Shown: in pieces, positions 45,965 to 55,042 of the stretch | How the letters are laid out: each line of letters opens with the position of its first letter | Numbering within the stretch: the first letter of the stretch is position 1 | DNA from: Bacteroidales bacterium | GTDB lineage: Bacteria; Bacillota; Clostridia; Lachnospirales; Lachnospiraceae | Direction of reading: 5' to 3' | Assembly (NCBI GenBank): GCA_023664535.1 | Contig: JAMPFJ010000008.1 | Span: 24,071-88,070 of the forward strand | DNA: 64,000 bases | Notes under the pieces: generated by a model | What the model saw: only the letters and a program-made list of their open reading frames with translations | Told to the model about the DNA's origin: nothing | Databases searched by the model: none | Translations under genes and position numbers: made by a program

Positions 45965-46798
45965 ATGGGAAAAATTATTTTTTTGGATGTAGACGGTACA
46001 TTGGTAGACTATGAAAATCAGATTCCAGATTCGGCAGTTCGGGCAATCCGCGCGGCGAGGGAAAACGGGCATAAGGTATATGTCTGTACCGGCAGGAGCA
46101 GGGCGGAAATGCAGCAGAAGTTGTGGGATATCGGGTTAGACGGAATGATAGGCGGAAACGGAAGCTATGTGGAGGACAATGGACATGTGGTAATGCATCA
46201 GCTGATTACGCAGGAGCAGTGCACCGCTATTGTAGACTGGCTCCATGAAAGAGGACTGGAATTTTATCTGGAAAGCAATAATGGTCTGTTCGCCAGTGAA
46301 CAGTTTGAAACAAGGGGCGAGCCGGTGGTGAAAGAATACCAGAAGAGAAAAGGCAAGCCGGACGCAAAGCAGGCAACCGTTCGCAATTCTTTCGTGGGAA
46401 TCCGCTTTGGAGAACCGCTTTACCGTGATGATGTAAATAAAATCAGCTATATTTTAGAAAGCTATCAGGATTTTCTGGATACAAAAGAAAAGTTCCCTTA
46501 CATGCAGAACGGAACGTGGGGAGGAAAAGGGGAGACGGCATTGTTCGGCGACCTTGGTGTGCCGAATATCACGAAAGCGCATGCGATTGATGAGCTGTTA
46601 AATTATCTTGGTGCAGATAAGGCAGAGACTATTGCTTTTGGAGATGCCAAGGTGGATATTCCTATGCTGGAATACTGCGCTGTCGGTGTCGCTATGGGAA
46701 ACGGCGGCGTTGAGATTAAGGAGATGGCGGATTACATTACGGGTGATGTGGATAATGACGGACTTTACCAGGCGTTTGAAAAGCTTGGGCTGTTGTAA
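45965..46798 (+). CDS. Cof-type HAD family phosphatase
   Basis: The 277-residue protein has HAD motif I FLDVDGTLVD, motif II VCTGRSRAEM, a C2-type cap domain (about 85-190), and motif IV IAFGDAKVDIPMLEYCAVGV. Cof-type enzymes dephosphorylate sugar phosphates, nucleotides or cofactor intermediates. The adjacent beta-glucoside genes make a sugar phosphate substrate plausible but not certain. AGGAGG lies upstream of the ATG. Confidence 0.92.
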   Translation: MGKIIFLDVDGTLVDYENQIPDSAVRAIRAARENGHKVYVCTGRSRAEMQQKLWDIGLDGMIGGNGSYVEDNGHVVMHQLITQEQCTAIVDWLHERGLEFYLESNNGLFASEQFETRGEPVVKEYQKRKGKPDAKQATVRNSFVGIRFGEPLYRDDVNKISYILESYQDFLDTKEKFPYMQNGTWGGKGETALFGDLGVPNITKAHAIDELLNYLGADKAETIAFGDAKVDIPMLEYCAVGVAMGNGGVEIKEMADYITGDVDNDGLYQAFEKLGLL

Positions 46799-46826
46799 AA
46801 TACTGATTGCTGGCATGGTGGGGTTA

Positions 46827-46855
46827 TTGACATTTTCATAGATTGTATATATACT
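46827..46855 (+). promoter_or_regulatory. Promoter of the LysR gene
   Basis: -35 TTGACA (46827-46832), 17-bp spacer, -10 TATACT (46850-46855), 73 bp before the start codon. Confidence 0.7.
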
Positions 46856-46928
46856 AAGCCTATCAAAAAGGTATGTAATAAAAGACCGAATTTTGCACGG
46901 AAGATAGTAAAGAATTGGGGAGAGGATA

Positions 46929-47840
46929 ATGACATTAACACAGTTAAGATATGCAATTACCGTGGCAGGCGCAGATTCCATGAGTGAAGCGGCAAGGATT
47001 TTGTTTATCTCTCAGCCGAGTCTTTCGGCGGCAATTAAAGAATTAGAAGAGGAAATTGGAATTGAATTGCTGCGGCGGACAAACCGGGGTGTTTCATTAA
47101 CGCCAGAGGGAGAAGAATTTATTGGGTATGCCAGACAGGTAGTCGAGCAGTATGAATTGATGGAATCCAAGTATGTTGAAAAACAAAGGGTCAAAAAGAA
47201 ATTCAGTGTTTCCATGCAGCATTATACTTTTGCGGTGAACGCTTTTGTAGAAATGGTCAAGCAGTTTGGCATGGACGAATATGAATTTGCGGTGAGAGAG
47301 ACAAAGACTTATGATGTGATTGATGATGTGAAAAATTTTAAAAGTGAGATTGGAATATTGTATATCAATGATTTCAACCGGAAGGTGCTGGAAAAGCTTT
47401 TTCGTGACAGTAATCTGGAGTTTCATGAAATATTACAGTGTCACATTTATGTTTATCTCTGGAAAAAGCATCCCCTTGCTGCCCAAAAGGCGATTACGCT
47501 GAAGGAATTGGAGGAATATCCGTGTCTGTCCTTTGACCAGGGAGCGAACAATTCTTTTTATTTTGCAGAAGAGGTATTAAGCACTTATGAATATAAACAG
47601 TTGATTAAAGCAAATGACCGGGCTACGATGTTGAATTTAATGGTAGGGCTTAACGGATATACGCTTTGTTCCGGCATCATATGTGAAGAGTTAAATGGTC
47701 CTGAATATTGTGCGGTAAAGTTGGAATCGGATGAGGTAATGACTATCGGATATCTGGCAAGAAAGGGGATTGCAATCAGTCCGTTGGGGAAAAAATATTT
47801 GGAGGAGCTTGCAAAATTCAGGGATAAGGTTTTGGAATAA
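46929..47840 (+). CDS. LysR family transcriptional regulator
   Basis: The 303-residue protein has the N-terminal LysR winged helix (LTQLRYAITVAGADSMSEAA, ISQPSLSAAIKELEEEIGIE, RGVSLTPEGEEF) and an effector domain with LGILYINDFN-like and HPLAAQKAITLKELEEYPCL segments. It stands 119 bp upstream of cysK, so a sulfur or cysteine-precursor signal (for example O-acetylserine) is plausible. The family is certain; the target is inferred from position. Confidence 0.93.
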   Translation: MTLTQLRYAITVAGADSMSEAARILFISQPSLSAAIKELEEEIGIELLRRTNRGVSLTPEGEEFIGYARQVVEQYELMESKYVEKQRVKKKFSVSMQHYTFAVNAFVEMVKQFGMDEYEFAVRETKTYDVIDDVKNFKSEIGILYINDFNRKVLEKLFRDSNLEFHEILQCHIYVYLWKKHPLAAQKAITLKELEEYPCLSFDQGANNSFYFAEEVLSTYEYKQLIKANDRATMLNLMVGLNGYTLCSGIICEELNGPEYCAVKLESDEVMTIGYLARKGIAISPLGKKYLEELAKFRDKVLE

Positions 47841-47863
47841 GATTGTGGCAATGAAAAAAGTCC

Positions 47864-47892
47864 TTGACAAAGATATTTACCGGTTCTATAAT
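47864..47892 (+). promoter_or_regulatory. Consensus promoter of cysK
   Basis: -35 TTGACA (47864-47869), 17-bp spacer, -10 TATAAT (47887-47892): a perfect sigma-A match. Confidence 0.85.
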
Positions 47893-47905
47893 TAAAAGCA
47901 TATAA

Positions 47906-47927
47906 TTCCTACTTGATAAATAGGAAA
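47906..47927. promoter_or_regulatory. CymR-like operator downstream of the cysK promoter
   Basis: TTCCTA (47906-47911) is inverted as TAGGAA (47921-47926) with nine bases between. It lies just after the expected transcription start. TACTTGATAAATAGGAAA here closely resembles TACTAGACAACTAGGAAA before metY. Rrf2-family CymR sites in Firmicutes have similar TAGGAA halves. Confidence 0.55.
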
Positions 47928-47959
47928 ATAAGAATTACCGGAAACAGGAGGAAAAAACA

Positions 47960-48895
47960 ATGAGCCAGATTAAACAGAGTGCATTAGAATTGATTGGAGG
48001 AACTCCGATATTAAAGTTAAACCGTTATATGGCAAATGCAGGACTTGAAAATGCAACGCTTTTGGCAAAGCTGGAATATTTGAATCCGGCAGGTTCGGTT
48101 AAAGACCGTATAGCACTTGCGATGATTGAGGATGCAGAGAAGAAAGGCGAACTGACGCCGGGAGCGACAATTATTGAACCGACATCGGGAAATACCGGAA
48201 TCGGGCTGGCGGCGGTAGCGGCGGCTAAGGGATATAAGGCAATCCTTACTCTGCCGGATACCATGAGCGTAGAGCGCCGCAATTTATTAAAGGCATATGG
48301 TGCAGAATTAGTATTGACAGAGGGTGCCCAGGGAATGAAAGGCGCTATTGCAAAGGCTGAAGAATTAAAGGAATCTATTCCGGGGGCAATTATTCTCGGA
48401 CAGTTTGTCAATCCGGCGAACCCGGAGATTCACAAGGCGACAACAGGTCCGGAGATTTGGGAACAAACAGACGGCAAGGTGGATATCTTTGTTGCAGGCG
48501 TTGGTACCGGCGGCACTGTTACCGGAGTGGGCGAGTATTTGAAGTCAAAAAATTCAGAGATAAAGGTGGTTGCAGTAGAGCCGGCTGCAAGTGCCGTATT
48601 ATCAAAGGGGACTCCCGGACCTCATAAAATTCAGGGAATCGGGGCAGGATTTGTTCCGGATATATTAAATACAAAAGTGTACGATGAAATAATTACGGTA
48701 GAAAACGATGATGCGTTTGCAGAGGGCAGGGCGTTTGCGGTAAGCGAAGGGATTCTTGTCGGTATTTCTTCCGGTGCAGCATTAAAGGCAGCTTCCGTTC
48801 TGGCGGCGAGGCCGGAGAATAAGGATAAGAACATTGTGGTATTACTGCCGGATTCCGGAGACCGATATCTGTCTACGCCATTATTTAACAACTGA
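47960..48895 (+). CDS. cysK: Cysteine synthase A (O-acetylserine sulfhydrylase)
   Basis: The 311-residue fold-type II PLP enzyme has the lysine in [11 protein letters not shown] (about K48), the substrate loop [11 protein letters not shown], and the phosphate-binding [15 protein letters not shown], with C-terminal [11 protein letters not shown]. It makes cysteine from O-acetylserine and sulfide. In many Firmicutes CysK also binds CymR to sense cysteine; an Rrf2 gene directly downstream fits this. AGGAGG precedes the start. Confidence 0.96.
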   Translation: MSQIKQSALELIGGTPILKLNRYMANAGLENATLLAKLEYLNPAGSVKDRIALAMIEDAEKKGELTPGATIIEPTSGNTGIGLAAVAAAKGYKAILTLPDTMSVERRNLLKAYGAELVLTEGAQGMKGAIAKAEELKESIPGAIILGQFVNPANPEIHKATTGPEIWEQTDGKVDIFVAGVGTGGTVTGVGEYLKSKNSEIKVVAVEPAASAVLSKGTPGPHKIQGIGAGFVPDILNTKVYDEIITVENDDAFAEGRAFAVSEGILVGISSGAALKAASVLAARPENKDKNIVVLLPDSGDRYLSTPLFNN

Positions 48896-48919
48896 TTTTG
48901 ACTTGTAATTATTTAAGAT

Positions 48920-48960
48920 GTCTCTAAGAGACGGTGCTGCCATCTCTTGGAGACTTTTTT
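48920..48960 (+). terminator. Terminator after cysK
   Basis: GTCTCTAAGAGA (48920-48931) pairs with TCTCTTGGAGAC (48943-48954, one G-T), followed by T6. Confidence 0.85.
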
Positions 48961-49013
48961 CTTGAAAAACACTGTTTCCTTGTGGTAAAGTAGGTTATAT
49001 GGAGGTGGCGTGT

Positions 49014-49445
49014 ATGAAGATTTCAACCAGAGGACGTTATGCGATACGGGTGATGATAGATTTAGCGGAGCATAATACAGGAGAATATATACCATTGATG
49101 GATATTGCGAAAAGGCAGGAAATATCTGAAAAATATCTGGAAGCGATTGTGGGCTCCCTTAGTAAAAACGGATTCCTTGTTTCTCTTCGGGGAAAACGGG
49201 GCGGTTACCGTCTGGTAAAGCCGCCAGAGGAATATACTATCGGAAGTATCCTTAAGATAACGGAGGGACCGTTTACTCCGGTGGCCTGTTTAGAGCAGAC
49301 CCCGAATTCCTGTGAGCGGGCTGCATATTGTAAGACATTGGACATGTGGAAGGGCCTACAGAAGCTGCTTGAGGATTATTTTGAGGGAATTACTTTGCAG
49401 GATTTATTAAATGGCGGTTCGGGAGCAGATGACTATGTAATCTGA
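49014..49445 (+). CDS. Rrf2 family regulator, CymR-like
   Basis: The 143-residue protein has the Rrf2 winged helix (MKISTRGRYAIRVMIDLAEH, ISEKYLEAIVGSLSKNGFLV, SLRGKRGGYRLVKPPEEYTI) and the C-terminal dimer helix. Between them lie three cysteines (ACLEQTPNSCERAAYC), the spot used for an Fe-S cluster in IscR. CymR itself is a cysteine-metabolism repressor in Bacillus and Staphylococcus. Its place between cysK and the thiol operon argues for CymR; the cysteines leave room for an Fe-S sensor. Start 49014 follows GGAGG at 49001-49005. Confidence 0.88.
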   Translation: MKISTRGRYAIRVMIDLAEHNTGEYIPLMDIAKRQEISEKYLEAIVGSLSKNGFLVSLRGKRGGYRLVKPPEEYTIGSILKITEGPFTPVACLEQTPNSCERAAYCKTLDMWKGLQKLLEDYFEGITLQDLLNGGSGADDYVI

Positions 49446-49759
49446 CCGGATGAATGTTGATTTTTTATTGATGAATAGGTTTATAAAAGGAACTGTTGTA
49501 CGAGAGAGATTATCTTAGTATGGCAGTTCTTTGTTTTTTGCAAAATTTCACATGGTTGTATGACGGACCTGGCGGGTTGAGGAAATTCCTAAAAACATAT
49601 TGACAAAGTAGGTAAGTGTGTTTATGATAAGAGGGACATATACGGATAGCATGCTGCTTAAGATAGGATATTCGAGAATCTACAAAAAGCAATGTAGTTG
49701 ACATAATGTGGAACTGTAAAAGTAACTTAATAAAATAAGAAGTGTAAATGGTGGTAGAA
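49446..49759. other. Intergenic region before the thiol operon
   Basis: It starts with a weak terminator-like hairpin (AGGAACTG near 49488 pairing with CAGTTCTT near 49524, then a T-rich tract), then the gshA promoter at 49600-49628 and about 120 bp of leader with no clear ORF. Confidence 0.55.
49600..49628 (+). promoter_or_regulatory. Promoter of the thiol operon with overlapping TAGG motif
   Basis: -35 TTGACA (49600-49605), 17-bp spacer, -10 TATGAT (49623-49628). TATTGACAAAGTAGGTAA (49598-49615) overlaps -35 and spacer and resembles the cysK operator. TTCCTA lies at 49586-49591. Confidence 0.65.
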
Positions 49760-51190
49760 ATGGAGATAAGCTTTAAATTTAGTAGAAATTTAATTAAACG
49801 GAATCTGAAAAAGGGAGAATTTGGCTTAGAGAAAGAAAGTCTCCGGGTAGACGGTGATGGGTTTCTTTCCCATACAAAACACCCTTTTGAAGAGCAGAAC
49901 AACATTACAAGAGATTTTTGCGAGAACCAAATTGAGTTGATTACAGATGTGTTTGATAATGTACATAGTATGATGCAGCATTTAGAGCAATTACAGATAA
50001 GGGTTTTAGAGACGTTACAGAAGTTAGAGACAGGAAAAGAATATTTGTGGCCATTTTCCAATCCGCCGTATGTGAGAGGGGATTGGGATATCCCCATTGC
50101 ACAGTTTAAAGGGGAATTGAAGAAAAAGACACAATACCGTAACTATCTGGCAGAAAAATATGGTAAAGGAATTATGCTGTTTTCCGGTATTCATCTGAAC
50201 TATTCGTTTGCAGATGAAATGTTAAGAGAGGGCTATCTGGAGGTCTTGTCCGGAGCGGGTAAAAAACGGTTACGGGAAGAGGAATTTACCTATTCAATGT
50301 ATAAAAATCAGGTATATCTGCAACTGGCACAAAAGGTGCTTCAATATAGCTGGTTTATTGTGTATCTGACTGCCGCAAGTCCGGTTATGGATATTTCCAT
50401 TCTGGATGGGGGAAAAAATTTTACCGGAAGAGGAAATGAGCGGAATGTGGAAAATGTTCATAACATATCAAAACAGAAAGCATGGAAAAAAGAAGATTTG
50501 GTAAAATATGCGTCGGTAAGGTGTGGAGAACAGGGATATTGGAATGATTTTACTCCGGTATTGGATTATCAGAATCTGGAGAATTATCTTCAGAGTATTG
50601 AAGCCTATGTACAAAAAGGAAAACTACAGTCGGCATCAGAGTTATATTATCCGGTCAGGGTAAAACCCCGTGGAGAAAATTCACTAATGCGGTTGAGAAA
50701 AAGGGGGATTAATCATATTGAGCTTCGGATGCTGGATGTAAACCCGCTTTCACCGGTGGGATTAATGGAGGAGGATGTAGAATTTCTTCACTATTTTCTG
50801 TTGTATTTAATGCATACAGATGATGTTTTGCTGACAAAAGAGGAACAGGTAGAGGCAATCATGAATGAGCAGCAGGCGGCAAAGTTCGACGATTCCCGGA
50901 TTACCATTAAAAAGTCTGATGGAGGAAGTCAGCAGATTCGGAAAGCGGCGTTGGAAATCTTAAAGGATATGGAAGAATTTTATGCATTGTTTGATAAACC
51001 AAGATGTTTAAAAAGTATCGGGTATCAGCGGGAAAAGCTTTTGATACCGGACAATCGCTATGCAGACCGGATTCGTAAGGAATATGAGGTGGATTATGTG
51101 ATGCGGGGAATTGCCCTGGCGGATGAGTATGCCGGGGAGCTGCTGGCAAAGCAGAATGTTAATGAGCTGCTGAGAAAGCGGTGTGTGTAG
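49760..51190 (+). CDS. gshA: Glutamate-cysteine ligase, GshA/GshF N-domain type
   Basis: The 476-residue protein matches the bacterial type 1 ligase: FGLEKESLRVDGDGF (Mg-ATP glutamates), TRDFCENQIELITD, FSNPPYVRGDWDIPIAQF, FSGIHLNYSF and PVRVKPRGENSLMRL with GINHIELRMLDVNPLSPVGL. It joins glutamate to cysteine through the gamma-carboxyl group. No glutathione synthetase domain is fused and no gshB is seen nearby, so the product may be gamma-glutamylcysteine or feed another thiol. Start is 49760 or in-frame 49748; both have weak ribosome sites. First gene of a three-gene operon. Confidence 0.9.
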   Translation: MEISFKFSRNLIKRNLKKGEFGLEKESLRVDGDGFLSHTKHPFEEQNNITRDFCENQIELITDVFDNVHSMMQHLEQLQIRVLETLQKLETGKEYLWPFSNPPYVRGDWDIPIAQFKGELKKKTQYRNYLAEKYGKGIMLFSGIHLNYSFADEMLREGYLEVLSGAGKKRLREEEFTYSMYKNQVYLQLAQKVLQYSWFIVYLTAASPVMDISILDGGKNFTGRGNERNVENVHNISKQKAWKKEDLVKYASVRCGEQGYWNDFTPVLDYQNLENYLQSIEAYVQKGKLQSASELYYPVRVKPRGENSLMRLRKRGINHIELRMLDVNPLSPVGLMEEDVEFLHYFLLYLMHTDDVLLTKEEQVEAIMNEQQAAKFDDSRITIKKSDGGSQQIRKAALEILKDMEEFYALFDKPRCLKSIGYQREKLLIPDNRYADRIRKEYEVDYVMRGIALADEYAGELLAKQNVNELLRKRCV

Positions 51191-51225
51191 AAGGGAATGT
51201 CCGAAAAGAGGATAGGAGAAGTAAG

Positions 51226-51999
51226 ATGTGTGAATTATTTGGCTTTTCGTCGGAAAAAAGAATCGTAATCAATGAATATCTCAGGGAGTTTTATTCGCAT
51301 AGTGACATGCATCCGCACGGATGGGGGCTGGCTTGTCTGGAAGGAAACGAGGCGGTGATTGAGAAAGAACCGGTACAGGCGGCAAAGAGCAGATATTTAC
51401 GGGAACGCTTAACTGTGCCTGTTGAAAATAGGAATGTGTTTGCACATATCCGCTATGCTACCGTGGGAAATGTGGATTACCGGAACTGTCACCCATATAC
51501 TGGAAAGGATGCAAAGGGAAGACGTTGGACGCTGGTTCACAATGGTACGATTTTCGATTATTGGCAGTTGAATAAGTATGCTAAGCTGCAAAGCGGTGAT
51601 ACGGACAGTGAGAGAATAGCGATGTATCTGGTGGATAAGGTAAATGAGAATATACAGAAATTGGGAAGAGAGTTAAATGCGAAGGAGCGATTTTCACTTT
51701 TGGACGGTATTGTGTCAGACATGGCTAGGGAGAATAAACTGAATCTGCTTTTGTTTGATGGAGAAATAACCTATGTGCATACCAATTACAGGAATTCCCT
51801 TTACTATCTGGAAAAGGAGGACAGCGTGTTGTTTTCTACTCAGCCGTTAAGCAAAGAAGAATGGAATCCGGTGCCGTTTACCACGCTGCTGGCATATCGC
51901 AATGGAAAATTGCTGTTTACCGGAACGGAGCACGGGAATGAATATGTGGATAATGAGGAAAATTTGAAATTCCTTTATCAGGCATTTTCAAATTTGTAA
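51226..51999 (+). CDS. Class II glutamine amidotransferase-like protein (YafJ/EgtC family)
   Basis: The 257-residue Ntn hydrolase begins MCELFGFSS, so Cys2 becomes the catalytic N-terminal nucleophile. Other family landmarks are HPHGWGLAC, FAHIRYATVGNV, NCHPYTG, LVHNGTIFD and SGDTDSERIA. EgtC of this family removes the gamma-glutamyl group from an ergothioneine intermediate. It lies 35 bp after gshA and 14 bp before a second ligase-like gene, so a gamma-glutamyl bond made by a neighbour is the natural substrate. Start 51226 follows AGGAGA. Confidence 0.88.
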   Translation: MCELFGFSSEKRIVINEYLREFYSHSDMHPHGWGLACLEGNEAVIEKEPVQAAKSRYLRERLTVPVENRNVFAHIRYATVGNVDYRNCHPYTGKDAKGRRWTLVHNGTIFDYWQLNKYAKLQSGDTDSERIAMYLVDKVNENIQKLGRELNAKERFSLLDGIVSDMARENKLNLLLFDGEITYVHTNYRNSLYYLEKEDSVLFSTQPLSKEEWNPVPFTTLLAYRNGKLLFTGTEHGNEYVDNEENLKFLYQAFSNL

Positions 52000-52013
52000 A
52001 AAGGAGAACCGCT

Positions 52014-53405
52014 ATGATAGAAAGGGCATTGATTCGGGAAAAATTATATCAAAAATATATTGAGCCGACAAGAAAAAAGCGGCAGGAATATATCGGGATA
52101 GAGGTGGAAATGCCGGTTGTCAATTTAGATAAACAGGCAGTAGATTTTGAGCAGATACATAAGCTGACGAACCGCTTTATGAGCCGTTTTCAATTTGAGG
52201 TGATGAGCCGTGATGATGACGGCAATATAAATGCAGTAAACCATCCTGGAAACGGAGACATTTTATCTTATGACTGCTCCTATAATAATCTGGAGTTATC
52301 TTTAGGAAGAGAGAAAACATTGCAGGTATTATATCAGCGTTTTTCCGAGTACTATACGTACATTCAGCAGGAATTGAAGAAGTGCCACTACACACTGACC
52401 GGAATGGGGGTAAATCCTTATCGGAATTATAATCAGAATATTCCGATTCCCAATGGCCGTTACCGGATGTTGTTTCATCATTTGAATTCCTACCCCCAAT
52501 ATCGGAATCTGCCTTTATATTTTCATGAGTATCCGGATTACGGGCTGTTTTCCAGTGCATCCCAGGTGCAGCTGGATGTGGACTATGAGGAGCTTCCGAT
52601 GATGATTCGGGCATTCTCAAGGGTAGAACCGATAAAAGCGCTGCTGTTTAATAATTCAATTCTGATTGGAGAGCATGAGGAACTTGCATGCTGCCGGGAT
52701 ATGTTTTGGGAAAACAGTACCCACGGAATTAATCCGCATAACATCGGGATGTTTGACTGTGAGATTGAAAATGTGGAGGATTTGCTGGCATATATTGAAT
52801 CCGCCAGTATGTATTGTGTAGAACGGGGAGAAAAATATATTAACTTTTCGCCTGTTCCGGTGATGGAATATTTTGAGCAGGATGCCATTACCGGGGAATA
52901 TTATGATAACGGCGCCTATCATGAGATATCCTTTTCGCCGGAGATTGAAGACCTGGAATATCTGCGCACGTTCAAATTTGAGGATTTAACCTTTCGGGGA
53001 ACGATAGAATTTCGGAGTGTATGCTGTCAGCCGATTGCAGAGGTCATGACGGTATCGGCATTTCATTTGGGCTTAAAAGAACAACTGCGAGAATTGGATA
53101 AACTGTTACAGACGGACCACGTATTATATCATCACGGATTTTCGGCAACGGAATTGCGGAGGATGTTTGTCAGGCAGGAGCTTCCGGCTTTTGTGGAGAA
53201 AACGGAGCTGTATGAATTGGCAGGACAGATAGTTGGTTTGGCGAAGAAAGGGCTGGAGAAGCGTGGATATGGTGAGGAGATTTATTTGAGTCCACTGGAT
53301 AAACGCATCAGGCAGAGAATGAATCCGGCACAGAAAATGTACCGCCAGATAAAAGAGGAGAAGAAGATAGAGGATATCATAATGGAGTATGGTTGTTTGA
53401 ATTAA
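52014..53405 (+). CDS. GCS2-like glutamate-cysteine ligase family protein
   Basis: The 463-residue protein has the glutamine-synthetase-like ligase landmarks of the GCS2 family: YIGIEVEMPVVNLDKQ (metal-binding glutamates), GDILSYDCSYNNLELSLG, FSSASQVQLDVDYEELPMM, HGINPHNIGMF and LTFRGTIEFRSVCCQPIAEV. EgtA and plant-type ligases share this outline, but the sequence is distant and the second substrate need not be cysteine. It ends the operon with gshA and the amidohydrolase. A strong hairpin follows at 53434. Confidence 0.8.
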   Translation: MIERALIREKLYQKYIEPTRKKRQEYIGIEVEMPVVNLDKQAVDFEQIHKLTNRFMSRFQFEVMSRDDDGNINAVNHPGNGDILSYDCSYNNLELSLGREKTLQVLYQRFSEYYTYIQQELKKCHYTLTGMGVNPYRNYNQNIPIPNGRYRMLFHHLNSYPQYRNLPLYFHEYPDYGLFSSASQVQLDVDYEELPMMIRAFSRVEPIKALLFNNSILIGEHEELACCRDMFWENSTHGINPHNIGMFDCEIENVEDLLAYIESASMYCVERGEKYINFSPVPVMEYFEQDAITGEYYDNGAYHEISFSPEIEDLEYLRTFKFEDLTFRGTIEFRSVCCQPIAEVMTVSAFHLGLKEQLRELDKLLQTDHVLYHHGFSATELRRMFVRQELPAFVEKTELYELAGQIVGLAKKGLEKRGYGEEIYLSPLDKRIRQRMNPAQKMYRQIKEEKKIEDIIMEYGCLN

Positions 53406-53433
53406 AAATATACGGGATTTCCGGTATAAGGTG

Positions 53434-53472
53434 AAATAGCTGGCTATAGAGAAAAACTATAGCCAGCTATTT
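53434..53472 (+). terminator. Terminator of the thiol operon
   Basis: A perfect 16-bp stem: AAATAGCTGGCTATAG (53434-53449) with its exact complement at 53457-53472, loop of seven, weak T tail. Confidence 0.7.
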
Positions 53473-53480
53473 GTATTTCA

Positions 53481-53537
53481 TACTAGACAACTAGGAAATG
53501 TAATGGTAATATAATCCTTGTAAACAGATAGGAATTA
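53481..53537. promoter_or_regulatory. metY control region with two TAGGAA motifs
   Basis: TACTAGACAACTAGGAAA (53481-53498) precedes a TATAAT (53510-53515); ATAGGAATTA (53528-53537) follows it. The first closely matches the cysK site. No good -35 box is visible at the right distance. Confidence 0.5.
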
Positions 53538-53594
53538 AGTGCAACACAATAAAAGATGAAAAAGCGGAAGGTTTCGCAGAAAAGAGGTAGAATT

Positions 53595-54902
53595 ATGGCA
53601 AAGAAAACAAGAGCAGAGAGAGCATTAAAATTTGAAACATTGCAGTTACATGTAGGACAGGAGCAGCCGGACCCGGTTACCGATGCGAGAGCAGTTCCAA
53701 TTTATCAGACATCCTCCTTTGTATTTAAAAATAGCGAGCATGCAGCCGCCAGATTTAATTTAAGCGATGCAGGCAATATTTACGGACGGCTGACAAATCC
53801 TACGGAAGATATATTTGAACAAAGGATTGCGGCATTAGAGGGTGGAGCTGCAGCGCTGGCTGTTGCGTCTGGTGCGGCAGCGATTACTTATACTTTTGAG
53901 AATCTGGCGCAAAACGGTGACCATATTGTATCGGCTAAGAATATTTATGGCGGTACATATAACCTGTTGGCGCATACACTGCCGGCTTATGGAATAACGA
54001 CAACCTTTGTAGACCCATTTAATGATGAGGAAGTTGAAAATGCGGTAAAAGAGAATACAAAAGCAATTTTTATTGAGACATTGGGTAATCCCAATTCTGA
54101 TGTTGTTGATATTGAGAAGCTTGCAAATATTGCCCATGCACATAAGATTCCTTTGGTTATTGACAATACTTTTGCAACCCCTTATCTTGTGCGCCCGATT
54201 GAGTATGGTGCAGATATTGTTGTACACTCTGCCACTAAATTTATTGGCGGACACGGAACGACGATTGGCGGCGTAATTGTTGACAGTGGTAAATTTGACT
54301 GGGAGGCAAGCGGGAAGTTCCCGTCCCTGACCGAGCCAAATCCAAGTTATCATGGTATCAGCTTCACAAAAGCAGTCGGTGCGGCGGCATTTGTAACTAA
54401 GATTCGTGCGATTCTGCTTCGGGATACCGGTGCAACACTTTCACCGTTTCATGCGTTTTTCTTCCTGCAGGGACTGGAAACGTTATCGCTGCGTGTGGAA
54501 CGGCATGTGCAGAATGCATTAAAGGTAGTGGAATATCTGAATAAGCATCCACAGGTAGAAGCTGTGCATCACCCGTCCGTAACGGACGATAAGGAGCAGC
54601 AGGCGCTTTATCAGAAATATTTTCCGAATGGCGGAGGTTCTATTTTTACTTTTGAAATTAAGGGCGATGCCAAGAAGGCAAAGGATTTCATTGACAATCT
54701 TGAATTATTTTCACTCCTCGCAAATGTGGCGGATGTAAAATCGCTGGTAATCCATCCGGCATCCACGACACATTCCCAGTTAAATGAAGCGGAACTGGCG
54801 GAGCAGGGGATAAAGCCGAATACTGTCAGGCTATCCATCGGTACAGAGAATATTGCGGATATTATAGAGGATTTGGACGAGGCATTTAAGGCGGTAGAAT
54901 AG
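53595..54902 (+). CDS. metY: O-acetylhomoserine sulfhydrylase (MetY type)
   Basis: The 435-residue Cys/Met-metabolism PLP enzyme has IYQTSSFVFKNSEHAAARF, YGRLTNPTEDIFEQRIAALE, the PLP lysine in VHSATKFIGGHGTTIGG (about K215) and the C-terminal VKSLVIHPASTTHSQLNEAE. The extra loop GKFDWEASGKFPSLTEPNPS is typical of O-acetylhomoserine enzymes rather than MetB. It makes homocysteine from O-acetylhomoserine and sulfide. Start 53595 follows AGAGG. Confidence 0.93.
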   Translation: MAKKTRAERALKFETLQLHVGQEQPDPVTDARAVPIYQTSSFVFKNSEHAAARFNLSDAGNIYGRLTNPTEDIFEQRIAALEGGAAALAVASGAAAITYTFENLAQNGDHIVSAKNIYGGTYNLLAHTLPAYGITTTFVDPFNDEEVENAVKENTKAIFIETLGNPNSDVVDIEKLANIAHAHKIPLVIDNTFATPYLVRPIEYGADIVVHSATKFIGGHGTTIGGVIVDSGKFDWEASGKFPSLTEPNPSYHGISFTKAVGAAAFVTKIRAILLRDTGATLSPFHAFFFLQGLETLSLRVERHVQNALKVVEYLNKHPQVEAVHHPSVTDDKEQQALYQKYFPNGGGSIFTFEIKGDAKKAKDFIDNLELFSLLANVADVKSLVIHPASTTHSQLNEAELAEQGIKPNTVRLSIGTENIADIIEDLDEAFKAVE

Positions 54903-54935
54903 CTGACTGCGTGTTTTTTGACTAATAAAGCGAAG

Positions 54936-54990
54936 AAATGCACAAATTTACGGAGATATTTTGAAAACCGGAGAATTTGTGCATTTTTTT
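54936..54990 (+). terminator. Terminator after metY
   Basis: AAATGCACAAATT (54936-54948) pairs perfectly with AATTTGTGCATTT (54974-54986), followed by T7. Confidence 0.85.
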
Positions 54991-55042
54991 CATGTGTGTC
55001 AGGCATAGCCTTATCCTATGACCAGATATAATATTTACGTAT

